A DNA stretch of 64,000 bases from Geodermatophilus sp. TF02-6. Lineage in GTDB: Bacteria; Actinomycetota; Actinomycetes; Mycobacteriales; Geodermatophilaceae. A program made the position numbers and the translations under genes. Shown here one piece after another: positions 34,636 to 43,493 of the stretch (positions within the stretch are counted from its first letter, which is position 1; every line of letters begins with the position of its first letter). The notes below the pieces were generated by a model that did not search any database, had not been told where the DNA came from, and worked only from the letters and a program-made list of their open reading frames with translations. The stretch lies in the NCBI RefSeq assembly GCF_003319115.1, contig NZ_QOHF01000001.1, positions 124,001-188,000 of the forward strand, written 5' to 3'.

Positions 34636-35464
34636 GCGGGGCCTCCTCCGCGACGAGCGGGCCGGGGGTGGGCGCGCCGAGGTCCCAGCCCATGAGCCGG
34701 GCGAAGTTGCCGCCGAGGATGCCGGCGGTGGTCTGCTCGTCGTAGCCGAGCCCCCGGACCGCGGCGATCTCCCGGCCCGGGTCGGCCATCGGCCAGTCCG
34801 AGCCGAACACGATCCGGTCGGCGCCGTGCCGGTCGACGATCGCGCGGACCCGCTCGGGCGCCAGCTCGGCCATCGTCGGCGGCCAGGAGGTCTCCAGGTG
34901 CACGTCCTCGCCGAGCAGCTCCTCCTCGGCCTCCTCCAGCCGGTGGTAGCCGCCGAAGTGGCAGGCGACCAGCCGCAGGTCGGGGAAGCGCCGGACGATG
35001 TCGCGGACCATCCGCGGCGTGGCCCGCTCGTTGCTCTCGGCGTCCCCGCCCCGGCCGACGTGCGCGATGACGGCGATGTCCGAGCCGAACGCCTCCAGCA
35101 GCTCCCACACCCGGGGGTCGTCGTAGGCGAACCCCTGGAACAGCGAGTGCAGCTTCACCCCGGGGATGCCGTTGCGGCGCAGCGAGGCGAGGTTGTCCTC
35201 GACCGGCAGGTCGGGGTGCACGGTGCCGAAGCCGTACAGCGGCCCACCGCGGGAGCGGGCCACGAACCGGTTGACGCCGTCGACGTACTTGGCGGTGTCG
35301 GCGATGCCCAGCAGGACGCCGCGGTCGACGCCGGCCCGCTCGAGCACGCCGGGCAGGGAGGAGATCTTCCCGTCGCCGACCCGGGGCAGCTGCGGCACCC
35401 GCGGCCCGAGGGCGCGCTCGGCGATGGCGTCGGGCCACGCGTGGCAGTGCACGTCGATGATCAC
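34628..35464 (-). CDS. Amidohydrolase-2 family (ACMSD-like) hydrolase/decarboxylase
   Basis: A 278-residue metal-dependent TIM-barrel protein. Likely ligands are HxH in IIDVHCHAWPD, the Lys region GVKLHSLF, His in VIAHVGRGGD, His in LVACHFGGYH and Asp in IVFGSDWPMADP. Family members decarboxylate (ACMSD, gamma-resorcylate decarboxylase) or hydrolyse ring compounds, lactones included. GTG at 35464 overlaps the SDR stop (GTGA). Context with a CoA-transferase, aldehyde dehydrogenase and MenB-like crotonase points to a step in carbocycle degradation. The exact reaction cannot be told. Confidence 0.88.
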   Translation of the reverse strand: MIIDVHCHAWPDAIAERALGPRVPQLPRVGDGKISSLPGVLERAGVDRGVLLGIADTAKYVDGVNRFVARSRGGPLYGFGTVHPDLPVEDNLASLRRNGIPGVKLHSLFQGFAYDDPRVWELLEAFGSDIAVIAHVGRGGDAESNERATPRMVRDIVRRFPDLRLVACHFGGYHRLEEAEEELLGEDVHLETSWPPTMAELAPERVRAIVDRHGADRIVFGSDWPMADPGREIAAVRGLGYDEQTTAGILGGNFARLMGWDLGAPTPGPLVAEEAPRG

Positions 35465-36234
35465 GGCTGCCCTCCGTCGACGGTGATGATGGAACCGGTG
35501 GTGAACGACGACCAGTCGCCGGCCAGGTACAGCGCCGTCCCGACGACCTCGGCCGGCTGACCGCCCCGGCGCAGCGCGAAGGTCGCCGCCCGCCGGGCGA
35601 AGGCGTCCATGTCCCAGGCGGCGGACACGTCGGTGAGGAAGGTGCCGCACATGATCGCGTTGACCCGCACCGTGGGTCCGAACGCGTGCGCCAGGCCGAC
35701 GGTCACCGCGTTGAGCCCGGCCTTGGCCGCGGCGTAGGGCACCACGTCGGCCCGCGGCCGGGCCGCCGCGGCGCTGGACACGTTGATGATCGAACCGCCG
35801 TCCCCGGCGGCCATCCGGGTGCCGATCAGCGCGGCCAACCGGAACGGGCCCTTGAGGTTGACCCCGATCACCTTGTCGAACAGCGCCTCGCTGACGTCGG
35901 CGACGGTGTCGTAGCGCGGCGACATCCCGGCGTTGTTGACCAGCACGTCGACCTGCCCGAACTCGGCGTAGGCGGCGTCCACGAGCCCGTCGAGGGCGTC
36001 CCAGCGGCCCACGTGCGCCGACACCGGCAGGGCACGCCGGCCGGTGGTCTCGCGCACCTCGGCGGCCGCCTTCTCGCAGCTGTCCAGGTCCCGGCTGGCG
36101 ATGACCACGTCGGCGCCGGCGGCGGCCAGGCCGAGCACCATCTCCCGCCCCAGCCCCCGGCTGCCGCCGGTGACCAGCGCGACCTTGCCCGCCAGGTCGA
36201 CGGAGGGGCCGGGTCGGCGCCCCGGCCCGGTCAC
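35461..36234 (-). CDS. Short-chain dehydrogenase/reductase
   Basis: A 257-residue classical SDR. It has the cofactor motif VALVTGGSRGLGREMVLGLA, DVLVNNAGMSPRY, the Ser in SIINVSSAAAARP and YxxxK in VPYAAAKAGLNAV. The C-terminus is GSIITVDGGQP. It would oxidise a secondary alcohol or reduce a ketone with NAD(P). GTG at 36234 overlaps the CoA-transferase stop and its own stop overlaps the amidohydrolase start, both GTGA junctions, so these three genes are translationally coupled. It lacks the RGQGR motif of the mycofactocin-type SDRs found elsewhere in the window. Confidence 0.93.
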   Translation of the reverse strand: MTGPGRRPGPSVDLAGKVALVTGGSRGLGREMVLGLAAAGADVVIASRDLDSCEKAAAEVRETTGRRALPVSAHVGRWDALDGLVDAAYAEFGQVDVLVNNAGMSPRYDTVADVSEALFDKVIGVNLKGPFRLAALIGTRMAAGDGGSIINVSSAAAARPRADVVPYAAAKAGLNAVTVGLAHAFGPTVRVNAIMCGTFLTDVSAAWDMDAFARRAATFALRRGGQPAEVVGTALYLAGDWSSFTTGSIITVDGGQP

Positions 36235-37487
36235 TCCGCCCACGCCGAGCTCAGCGTCCTGGCCGGCTTCGCGTCGCCGGTAGCGGAGGCGACGACGCCG
36301 TCGAGCGCGGCGATCTCGGCCGGCGACATCCCCAGGAGGTCGGCCAGGACGGCGTCGGTGTGCTCGCCGATCGCCGGGACGCCGCCGTAGAGCGGGCCGG
36401 CGTAGCTGCCCATGTGCAGCACCGGACCGGGCACGAGCACCCGGCCCAGCGCCGTCCCGGTGAGCTCGACCAGCGTGCGCTCGAGGAAGTGCGGGTCGGC
36501 GACGATGTCGCGGGCGTCGTTGACCGGGGCGGCGACGACCTCGTGCGCCTCGAGGTCGGCCAGCACCTCGTCGCGGGGCCGCTGGGCCACCCACGCCTTG
36601 ACGTGCTCCTGCAGCTCGTCGTTGTTGGCCATGCGGGCGACGTTCGTGGCGAACTTCGGGTCGTCCGTGAACTCCGGGCGGCCCATCGCCTCGAACAGCC
36701 GCAGCGCGATGGTCTGGTTGGACGCCGCGATGGACAGCCACCCGCCGTCGGCGGCCTGGTAGATGCCGCGGGGGGACGCCGCACCCGAGCCGTTGCCCAC
36801 CCGCTGCTGGACGTGGCCGGTGGCGGTGTAGTTGAGCACCAGGTCGCCGAGGATGAACATGAGCGGCTCGTACAGCGCCACGTCGACGACGTCCCCGCGG
36901 CCGGTGCGCGAGCGGTTGAACAGCGCCGTCGTCGTCCCGAACGCCGCCGACAGGCCGGCGATGGAGTCGGCGAAGCCGAACGGTGGCGACGTCGGCGGGG
37001 TGTCCGGCCAGCCGTTGACGTAGGCGTACCCGCTGGCGGTCTCGGCGACCGTGCCGAAGCCCGGCCGCTGCCGGTAGGGCCCGGTCTGCCCGAACCCGGA
37101 CACCCGGGCGAGCACCAGCCCCGGGTTGTCGGCGGACAGGACGTCGTAGCCCAGCCCCCAGTCCTCCAGCCGGCCGGGCCGGAAGGACTCCACGACGACG
37201 TCGACCCGGGCGGCCAGCCGGCGGACCAGGTCGCGCCCCTCCGGCCGGCGCAGGTCGATGCCGATCGACTCCTTGCCCGCGTTGAGCCGGGCGAAGCCGA
37301 TGGAGAGCCCCTCGTGGTGCGGGGTCCACTGGCGGGCGAAGTCGCCGGTCCCCGGGTCCTCGACCTTGACCACCCGCGCGCCGAAGTCCCGCAGCATCCG
37401 CCCCGCGGTCGGCGCGGCGTACATGGTGCCCAATTCCAGGACGGTGACCCCCGCCAACGGCGGGGCGCCTCCTGCGGTGCCGGTCAT
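36231..37487 (-). CDS. CaiB/BaiF family CoA-transferase
   Basis: A 418-residue class III CoA-transferase moving CoA between an acyl-CoA and a free acid. The N-terminal fold reads GVTVLELGTMYAAPTAGRML and GARVVKVEDPGTGDFAR. The catalytic Asp is probably in PPFGFADSIAGLSAAFGTTT, and YEPLMFILGD and GWLSIAASNQ follow the family. ATG at 37487 follows GGGGAGA. It is coupled to the SDR downstream and lies 17 bases after the aldehyde dehydrogenase stop. Together they suggest aldehyde to acid to CoA ester conversion. Confidence 0.94.
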   Translation of the reverse strand: MTGTAGGAPPLAGVTVLELGTMYAAPTAGRMLRDFGARVVKVEDPGTGDFARQWTPHHEGLSIGFARLNAGKESIGIDLRRPEGRDLVRRLAARVDVVVESFRPGRLEDWGLGYDVLSADNPGLVLARVSGFGQTGPYRQRPGFGTVAETASGYAYVNGWPDTPPTSPPFGFADSIAGLSAAFGTTTALFNRSRTGRGDVVDVALYEPLMFILGDLVLNYTATGHVQQRVGNGSGAASPRGIYQAADGGWLSIAASNQTIALRLFEAMGRPEFTDDPKFATNVARMANNDELQEHVKAWVAQRPRDEVLADLEAHEVVAAPVNDARDIVADPHFLERTLVELTGTALGRVLVPGPVLHMGSYAGPLYGGVPAIGEHTDAVLADLLGMSPAEIAALDGVVASATGDAKPARTLSSAWAE

Positions 37488-37504
37488 CGTCTCCCCCTGC
37501 CCGG

Positions 37505-39031
37505 TCACGGCCGCCACTGCACGTGCTGCGGCTCGAGGTACTCGCGGATGCCCCACTCGCCGATCTCCCGGCCGACCCCGGAGAGCCCGAAGCCGCCGAA
37601 GGGCGCGTCGGGGCGCATGTTGCCGCCGCCGTTGACCCACACCGTCCCGGCGCGGATCCGCGCGGCCAGTGCCCGGCCGTGCTCCACGTCGGGGGTGTAG
37701 ACGTTGGCCGCCAGCCCGTAGGCGGTGTCGTTGGCCAGCCGGACCGCCTCCTCCTCGGTGGCGAAGGGGACGACGACGCCGACCGGCCCGAACACCTCGT
37801 TCTGCACCAGCCGGTTGTCGTGCGGCAGGCCGGCGAAGACCACGGGGTTGACGAAGTACCCCCGGTCCGGCACCGGCGCGTCCAGGGAGAGCACGATCTC
37901 GCCGCCGTCGGCCAGCGCGTCGTCGATGAACCCCTGGACCCGGGCCCGGTGGTCCTCGCGGATCATCGGCCCGATGTTGACGCCGCGGTCCCAGGGGTCG
38001 CCGACCTTGAGCGCGGTGAACGCGTCCTTGGACGCGGCGAGGAACTCGTCGACCAGGCTCTCGTGCACCAGCATCCGGGCCAGCGCGGCGCAGCCCTGGC
38101 CGCCGTTGCGGGCCCAGCGCAGGTGGATGTCGCGGGCCAGCCCGGCGGCGTCCACGCCGGGCAGCAGGATGTTCGGCGACTTGCCGCCGAGCTCCAGGGT
38201 GACGCCCTTCAACCCGCGGGCGGCCTGCTCCATGATCCGGGCGCCGACCGCGTCCGACCCGGTGAAGGACACCCGGTCGACGCCGGGGTGGGTGGTCAGG
38301 TGCTGCCCGACGGACGGCCCGTCGCCGATCACGACGTTGAGGACGCCGTCGGGGATGCCCGCCTCGCGGAAGAGCTCGCCCATCCACAGCGTGGTCAGCG
38401 GCGTGCGCGGGGAGGGCAGCAGCACCGCGGTGCACCCGGCGGCGAGGGCGGCGCCGAACTTGAAGACCGCCAGGTTGATCGGGTAGTTGTAGCCGGTGAT
38501 GCAGGCCACCACGCCGGCCGGCCGGTAGGCCACCTCGGAGTAGCTGAGCACCGGGTCGTGCCAGGCGCCGAGCTGCACGGTGCGGTCGACCAGCGCCGCC
38601 TCGGCCTGCCAGCGCAGGTGGGCGATCCCCAGCTTCACCTGCATGACCTCGGCGAAGGCGGCGGGGGTGCCGACCTCGTTGACGATCGAGGCGGTCAGCC
38701 GCTCGGTGTGGGCCGCGAAGACGTCGGCGAGCCGGGAGATCGCCGCGCTGCGCTCCTGCGGGCTGGCCGCCGCCCAGGCCGGGAACGCCCGCCGGGCGGC
38801 GGCGACGGCCCGGTCCACCTGCTCGATCGTGGCGGTGGGCACGGTCGCGGTCACCTGCTCGGTGGCCGGGTTGACCGCCTCGACGGCCGGCCCCTCGCCG
38901 GGGACCAGCCGGCCGTCGACGAGCAGCTCGCGGGTGCCGGGGACCCAGGTCCGCAGGTCGGTGCCGGTGGTGTCGGTGCTGGTCGTGTCGGTGCTGGTCG
39001 TGTCGGTGTTGGCCGTGTCGGTGCCGGTCAT
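37505..39031 (-). CDS. Aldehyde dehydrogenase with a Thr/Asp repeat N-terminus
   Basis: A 508-residue NAD(P)-dependent aldehyde dehydrogenase. The catalytic Glu is in GVTLELGGKSPNILL and the nucleophile Cys in RNGGQGCAALARMLV. The cofactor region is GVVACITGYNYPINLAVFKF, and EVFGPVGVVVPF is near the C-terminus. Residues 5-25 consist of a pentapeptide repeat TDTTS made by a 15-base tandem DNA repeat. This tail is not part of the enzyme fold and might be length-variable. The ATG at 39031 lies one base after the CitE-like gene stop. It would oxidise the aldehyde made by the P450 and SDR route to an acid. Confidence 0.93.
   Translation of the reverse strand: MTGTDTANTDTTSTDTTSTDTTGTDLRTWVPGTRELLVDGRLVPGEGPAVEAVNPATEQVTATVPTATIEQVDRAVAAARRAFPAWAAASPQERSAAISRLADVFAAHTERLTASIVNEVGTPAAFAEVMQVKLGIAHLRWQAEAALVDRTVQLGAWHDPVLSYSEVAYRPAGVVACITGYNYPINLAVFKFGAALAAGCTAVLLPSPRTPLTTLWMGELFREAGIPDGVLNVVIGDGPSVGQHLTTHPGVDRVSFTGSDAVGARIMEQAARGLKGVTLELGGKSPNILLPGVDAAGLARDIHLRWARNGGQGCAALARMLVHESLVDEFLAASKDAFTALKVGDPWDRGVNIGPMIREDHRARVQGFIDDALADGGEIVLSLDAPVPDRGYFVNPVVFAGLPHDNRLVQNEVFGPVGVVVPFATEEEAVRLANDTAYGLAANVYTPDVEHGRALAARIRAGTVWVNGGGNMRPDAPFGGFGLSGVGREIGEWGIREYLEPQHVQWRP
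38970..39029. repeat. Four 15-base tandem repeats in the aldehyde dehydrogenase start
   Basis: GTGTCGGTG(C/T)(T/C)GG(T/C)C occurs four times head to tail, directly after the ATG (reverse strand). Unit length keeps the frame, so slippage changes only the number of TDTTS repeats. Two units are identical. Confidence 0.85.
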
Positions 39032-39032
39032 G

Positions 39033-39968
39033 TCAGTGGCCCCCTTCGGGTGCGTCGATGCCGAGCGCGTCTGCCGGCGCCGGACCGCCGCCGCCGGGCA
39101 GGGCGCGGGCGTGGGCCAGCCACTCGCGGGCGGTGTCGACGTGCGCCTTGTCGATGTGCACGCCGCGGTAGCGGACCGCGCCGGACCCCTCGGCCGCGGC
39201 GCGCTCGTAGGCGGCGACGAGGCCTTCGTGGAAGGCGACGTCCTCGGCCGACGGGGTGAAGGCGTCGTTGACCACCGGCACGTGGCCGGGGTGGATGACG
39301 ACCATGCCGCGGAAGCCGAGCTGGCGGCCGTGCTCGGCGAACGCCGCGAGCCCGGCCAGGTCGTCCAGCCGCTCCCACAGCCCGGTGAGCGGGTGGATGC
39401 CGGCCTCCCGGCAGGCCAGCAGGACGCGGCTGCGCAGGTAGAGGGTCTCCTCCCCCTCCGGCGTCCACCGGTAGCCGACCGCGCGGGCGATGTCGGCGTG
39501 CTCGGCGGTCGGCCCGATCATCGCGCCCACCCGCGGGGAGGCCTGCGCGATCTCCCGGGCGTCCTGGATGGCGCCGATCGTCTCGACCGGGACGATGTAC
39601 TCCAGGCCGGAGACGCCGTTGCGGTCCTCGAAGTGGTCCAGCAGCGCGTCGTAGCGGAGGACGTCGGTGGCCGCGCCCACCTTGGGTGCGAAGACGCCGG
39701 TCAACCCGGGGACGACGACGGCCTCGAGGTCCGCGCCGGTCGTCCGGGTGTCCAGCGGGTTGACCCGGACGAACAGCCCGACCCGGGGCTCCGCCCGGCG
39801 GACCGCCCGGATCGAGTCGGCCACGGTCCGCCGCGCCCCCTCCTTGAGGTCGGCGGGCACCGAGTCCTCGAGGTCGAGCACGACGCAGTCGGCGCCGGCG
39901 GACAGCGCCTTGTCGACCCAGGCCGGCTTGTGGCCGGGGACGAAGAGGACGGTGCGGTACGGGACCAT
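39033..39968 (-). CDS. HpcH/HpaI-CitE family aldolase/CoA-ester lyase
   Basis: A 311-residue TIM-barrel lyase of the CitE-like type. It opens with VPYRTVLFVPGHKPAWVDKA and contains CVVLDLEDSVP, the catalytic region VRVNPLDTRTTGADLEAVV, metal-binding Glu in IVPVETIGAIQDAREIA, and GAMIGPTAEHADIARA. Members split beta-hydroxy or malyl/citramalyl-CoA-type esters into two fragments. ATG at 39968 follows GTGGAG. It sits between the CoA ligase and aldehyde dehydrogenase genes. It could cut a chain-end product, giving acetyl-CoA, pyruvate or glyoxylate and an acid or aldehyde. Confidence 0.9.
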   Translation of the reverse strand: MVPYRTVLFVPGHKPAWVDKALSAGADCVVLDLEDSVPADLKEGARRTVADSIRAVRRAEPRVGLFVRVNPLDTRTTGADLEAVVVPGLTGVFAPKVGAATDVLRYDALLDHFEDRNGVSGLEYIVPVETIGAIQDAREIAQASPRVGAMIGPTAEHADIARAVGYRWTPEGEETLYLRSRVLLACREAGIHPLTGLWERLDDLAGLAAFAEHGRQLGFRGMVVIHPGHVPVVNDAFTPSAEDVAFHEGLVAAYERAAAEGSGAVRYRGVHIDKAHVDTAREWLAHARALPGGGGPAPADALGIDAPEGGH

Positions 39969-40023
39969 CAGCGGCGCTCCACCGTCAGCAGCCGGGCAGC
40001 GGGGCGGTCCACGACCCTGCCCC

Positions 40024-41682
40024 TCAGCGGGCGCCGGCCGGCGCCGGGGCGGCCAGCCGGTCGTGGGTGTCCGCGGTGACCCCGGCCGCCCGCAGCTGCG
40101 CCTTCTGCACCTTCTCCGAGGGTGTCTTGGGCAGCGCGTCGACGAACCGCAGGAACCGGGGGGTGGCGAAGGCGGGGATCCGGCCCTCGCACCAGGCCCA
40201 CAGCTCGGCGGGGTCGACGGAGCGGTCGGTGACGACGTAGGCCATGACCTCGTCCTCACCGGCCTCGGACTCGGCGGCGACGGCGACGACGGCGCACTCG
40301 ACCACGGCGTCGTGGCCGAGCAGCCCCTGCTCCACCTCGTAGGAGCTGATGTTCTCCCCGCGCCGGCGCAGCGCGTCCTTGTACCGGTCGACGAAGTAGA
40401 ACCAGCCGTCGGCGTCCCGGCGCAGCGCGTCGCCGGTGTGGAACCACAGGTTGCGCCAGGCCTCGACGGTCTTCTCCGGCATGCCGAAGTACCCCAGCGA
40501 GCAGGTCCACGGGTGCCGCGGGCGGACGACGAGCTCGCCCACCTCGCCGACCGGCACCTCGCGGTCGGTGTCGGGGTCGACCAGCCGGACGTCGAACCAG
40601 TCGGCGGCCTGCAGCCCGGCGGCCCCGGCGGGCCGGTCCTCGCCGTAGGGCGACAGGATCGGCGCGCTGGTCTCGGTCAGCCCGAAGACCTCGGTGAACG
40701 CCTCGATGGCGAACCGCTCCTTGAAGCCGGCGAGGATCGAGGTCGCCGTGGGCGCCGCGAAGACCGTGCGCAGCACGTTGTCGGCGTCGTCCGGGCGGGC
40801 CGGGGACTTCCAGATGAAGTCCATCATCACGCCGATGAGGTTGGTGGCCGTGACGCCGGAGGCGCGCAGGTGGTCGACCCAGCGGCTGGCGGAGAAGCGC
40901 GGCCGGCAGACCAGCCGGGCGCCGGCGATGAGCGCCGGGTAGGCGGCCATGAACTGGGCGTTGCCGTGGAACAGCGGCGTGCAGGTGAAGTAGACGTCGT
41001 CCGGGGTCAGCCGCTGCAGGCTGACCACCTCCTGGCCGAAGAAGTACATCTGCGCGTGCGGCATGGCCACGCCCTTGGAGGGCCCGGTCGTCCCGGAGGT
41101 GAAGAAGATCGAAGCCAGCGCGTGGGGTGGCGGCGGGTCCGAGCGCGCCCCCGGCCGGGCGCCGCGGGCCAGCTCCTCCCACGGCTCGGCCGTCCAGCCG
41201 GCGTCCCGCAGCAGCCGCAGGGCCTCGGCCCGGCTGCCGGTGTCGACGACCCAGAACGCCTCGACGACCCGCGCGGACTCGCCGAGGACGACGAACTTGG
41301 CCGCCTGCACGTCGTCGACCACCGCCCACCGCGGAGCCGCGGTGACCAGCTGGTGTTCCAGGAAGACGCCCTCGTAGGCGGTGTTGACCGGCACCTCGAC
41401 CGTGCCGCCGACGCCCGTGCCCAGCCAGGTCCGCAGGAACTGGGAGGAGTTGGCGGCCATGACCAGGACGCGGTCCCCCGGGGCGGCACCCGCCTCGGCC
41501 AGCCGGTCGGCGACCGACTCGGCCTGCTGCAGCGACTCGGCGTAGGTGAGGGTGAGCCCCTCCTCCGGCAGGTCGAGGAAGACCGCGTCCGGGCGGGAGG
41601 CGGCCTGGTGCCGCAGCACCGCGGCCAGCGTCCAGTCCCCCTGGTCGTGGAAGGCGGGTACCAGCTCCGTGTAGGTCCGCAT
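40024..41682 (-). CDS. AMP-dependent acyl-CoA ligase (CaiC-like)
   Basis: A 552-residue acyl-CoA synthetase activating a carboxylic acid with ATP and CoA. The P-loop motif is FFTSGTTGPSKGVAMPH, followed by EVFGLTETSAPILSPYGE, the hinge motif FYFVDRYKDALRRRGENISS and the C-terminal catalytic Lys in KTPSEKVQKAQL. ATG at 41682 follows AGGAGG. The substrate type is not evident. It precedes the CitE-like gene, and a palindrome (41720-41742) lies before it in the 135-base gap to the ferredoxin gene, so it may have its own promoter. Confidence 0.93.
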   Translation of the reverse strand: MRTYTELVPAFHDQGDWTLAAVLRHQAASRPDAVFLDLPEEGLTLTYAESLQQAESVADRLAEAGAAPGDRVLVMAANSSQFLRTWLGTGVGGTVEVPVNTAYEGVFLEHQLVTAAPRWAVVDDVQAAKFVVLGESARVVEAFWVVDTGSRAEALRLLRDAGWTAEPWEELARGARPGARSDPPPPHALASIFFTSGTTGPSKGVAMPHAQMYFFGQEVVSLQRLTPDDVYFTCTPLFHGNAQFMAAYPALIAGARLVCRPRFSASRWVDHLRASGVTATNLIGVMMDFIWKSPARPDDADNVLRTVFAAPTATSILAGFKERFAIEAFTEVFGLTETSAPILSPYGEDRPAGAAGLQAADWFDVRLVDPDTDREVPVGEVGELVVRPRHPWTCSLGYFGMPEKTVEAWRNLWFHTGDALRRDADGWFYFVDRYKDALRRRGENISSYEVEQGLLGHDAVVECAVVAVAAESEAGEDEVMAYVVTDRSVDPAELWAWCEGRIPAFATPRFLRFVDALPKTPSEKVQKAQLRAAGVTADTHDRLAAPAPAGAR

Positions 41683-41719
41683 GGGCCCCTCCTGTTCGCG
41701 AGCTGTCCCCGCCCAACTA

Positions 41720-41742
41720 TCCATGCACATGTTTCGCATGGA
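41720..41742. promoter_or_regulatory. Inverted repeat upstream of the CoA ligase gene
   Basis: TCCATGC-N9-GCATGGA, perfect 7-base arms, 38 bases before the ligase ATG. Its reverse strand reads GAAACATGTGCATGG, similar to the sites at 31329 and 42084. Confidence 0.5.
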
Positions 41743-41817
41743 CCCCCGGGACGTCAAGCACTTCGGCGGGTGCGGCGACGGACGGCCCGGGGGAGCAGCC
41801 CACGCCCGCCGCGGGGG

Positions 41818-42030
41818 TCAGACGTCGGCGGGCTCGGAGTCGTGCACGCTGATCGCCCGCTCGGGACAGCTGTCGGCCGCCAGCTGGGCGTCGGCCTCGA
41901 GCTCGGCCGGCACCGGGTCCACCTGGACGATGGCGTGGCCGTCCTCCTCGTCCAGCGCGAAGACGTCCGGAGCGGTCATGTGGCAGACGCCGTGCCCCTG
42001 GCAGACGTCCAGGTCGACAGAGACGCGCAT
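41818..42030 (-). CDS. 3Fe-4S ferredoxin of P450 type
   Basis: A 70-residue ferredoxin. The cluster ligands are CxxHxxC (VCQGHGVCHM) and a distal Cys-Pro (DSCPERAI). The His at the second position marks the actinobacterial single-cluster 3Fe-4S ferredoxins that feed cytochromes P450. The acidic surface (DEEDG, ELEAD) suits partner docking. ATG at 42030 is followed by RVSVDLDVCQGHG, the normal start. It is divergent from the P450 gene across a shared promoter region and heads the leftward operon that ends with a ferredoxin reductase. Confidence 0.95.
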   Translation of the reverse strand: MRVSVDLDVCQGHGVCHMTAPDVFALDEEDGHAIVQVDPVPAELEADAQLAADSCPERAISVHDSEPADV

Positions 42031-42072
42031 CGCTCCCCCTCGGGTCGGCCGCGCCCGGGGCGCACCCGAGCG

Positions 42073-42102
42073 TTGACAGGTCCAAAACAGGATAAGCATC
42101 AT
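42073..42102 (+). promoter_or_regulatory. Promoter with an operator-like motif before the P450 gene
   Basis: TTGACA (42073-42078), an 18-base spacer, then CATCAT (42097-42102). AAAACAGGATAAGCAT (42084-42099) lies in the spacer and matches 14 of 16 bases of the element at 31329-31344, so a repressor could act here. Confidence 0.5.
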
Positions 42103-42142
42103 CACACATGATCGAGGCCACGGAGACGAGCGAGGACCACTC

Positions 42143-43420
42143 ATGACCGCTGAGCGCCGCTGCCCGGTCGTCCACTTCGACCACCACTCGCAGGAGCACG
42201 CCGACGACCCGGCCGGGGCCTACCGCCGGCTGCGGACCACCTCCCCGGTCGCCTGGAGCGACGCCCACGGCGGCTTCTGGGTGCTGTCGAGCTACGACGC
42301 GGTCTTCGAGGCCGCGCGCGACGACGACGTCTTCTCCTCGCAGCGGCTGGACCAGTACGGCGGCCCGGGGCTGTCGGTGGTCATCCCGAAGACGCCCATG
42401 CACAAGCACATCCCGATCGAGCTCGACCCGCCGGAGTTCCGCAGCTTCCGCAAGGTGGTCAACCCGATCGCCTCCCCCGCCGCGGTGGAGAAGGTCGAGG
42501 ACATGATCGTCAAGTGGACGACGTGGTTCATCGACGAGCTCATCGAGAGCGGTGACGCCGACCTCGCCCAGGTCATCGGCGTCCCGTCGATCGTCACCAT
42601 CGACTGGCTGGGCCTGCCGGTCGAGCACTGGCAGGTCTACGCCCGGTCGCACCAGGCCACGCTGGCCGAGCCCACCGACAGCCCGGTCTACAAGCAGGCC
42701 GTCGAGGTCGACCTGCCGTGGTGCTCCGAGCAGATGCGCGAGACCATCTCCGCCCGCAAGGCCGAGCCGCGCGACGACGTCATCAGCTACCTGGTGCACT
42801 CCGAGGTCGACGGGCGGCCGATCACCGAGGAGGAGACCTTCTCCATCGTCGAGCTGCTCATCAGCGGCGGCGTGGGGACGACGGCCTCGCTGGTGAGCCA
42901 GACGCTCGTGTGGCTCTACCAGCACCCCGACGTCCGCCAGGAGCTGATCGACGACCCCTCCTTGGTCGACCGGGCGCTGGAGGAGTTCCTGCGCTACTTC
43001 TCCCCCACGCAGGCGCTGGCCCGCACCGTGATCGGGGAGACCGAGTTCCACGGCTGCCCGGTCTCGGTGGGCGACCGCGCGCTGCTGTCGTGGTCCTCGG
43101 CGAACCGGGACCAGACCCAGTTCGACGACCCCGACGAGGTGGACATCCACCGCTGGCCGAACCGGCACCTGGCCTTCGGCGTCGGCATCCACCGCTGCGC
43201 GGGTTCTCACCTGGGCAAGCGGATGGCCAAGGAGATGCTGCGTCAGGTGCTCGAGCGCATGCCCGACTACGTCGTGGACGTGTCGGCGCTGAAGCGCTAT
43301 CCCCGGCAGGGGGTCAACACCGGGTGGCAGCGCATCCCGGCCACCTTCACCCCGGGGAAGCGCCGGCTGCCGCCGGGCGCGGTGCCCGAGGGCGTCTCGG
43401 CGGCGGCCGCGCGCTCCTGA
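42143..43420 (+). CDS. Cytochrome P450 monooxygenase (first)
   Basis: A 425-residue bacterial class I P450. The heme loop is FGVGIHRCAGSHLGK with the cysteine ligand. The I-helix reads ELLISGGVGTTASLVS, giving oxygen-binding GGVGTT, and the K-helix ExxR is EEFLR. The length is typical. It would hydroxylate an unactivated carbon using electrons from the adjacent 3Fe-4S ferredoxin. The ATG at 42143 follows GAGGA. It heads the rightward operon, with a mycofactocin-type SDR and a second P450 after it. I cannot assign a CYP family from the sequence alone. Confidence 0.95.
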   Translation: MTAERRCPVVHFDHHSQEHADDPAGAYRRLRTTSPVAWSDAHGGFWVLSSYDAVFEAARDDDVFSSQRLDQYGGPGLSVVIPKTPMHKHIPIELDPPEFRSFRKVVNPIASPAAVEKVEDMIVKWTTWFIDELIESGDADLAQVIGVPSIVTIDWLGLPVEHWQVYARSHQATLAEPTDSPVYKQAVEVDLPWCSEQMRETISARKAEPRDDVISYLVHSEVDGRPITEEETFSIVELLISGGVGTTASLVSQTLVWLYQHPDVRQELIDDPSLVDRALEEFLRYFSPTQALARTVIGETEFHGCPVSVGDRALLSWSSANRDQTQFDDPDEVDIHRWPNRHLAFGVGIHRCAGSHLGKRMAKEMLRQVLERMPDYVVDVSALKRYPRQGVNTGWQRIPATFTPGKRRLPPGAVPEGVSAAAARS

Positions 43421-43493
43421 CCGCACGACCACCCGACTAGACACAGCCACCCGACTAGAGCAGCCCGAGCGAGCAACCTGGAGGGGATCGACC

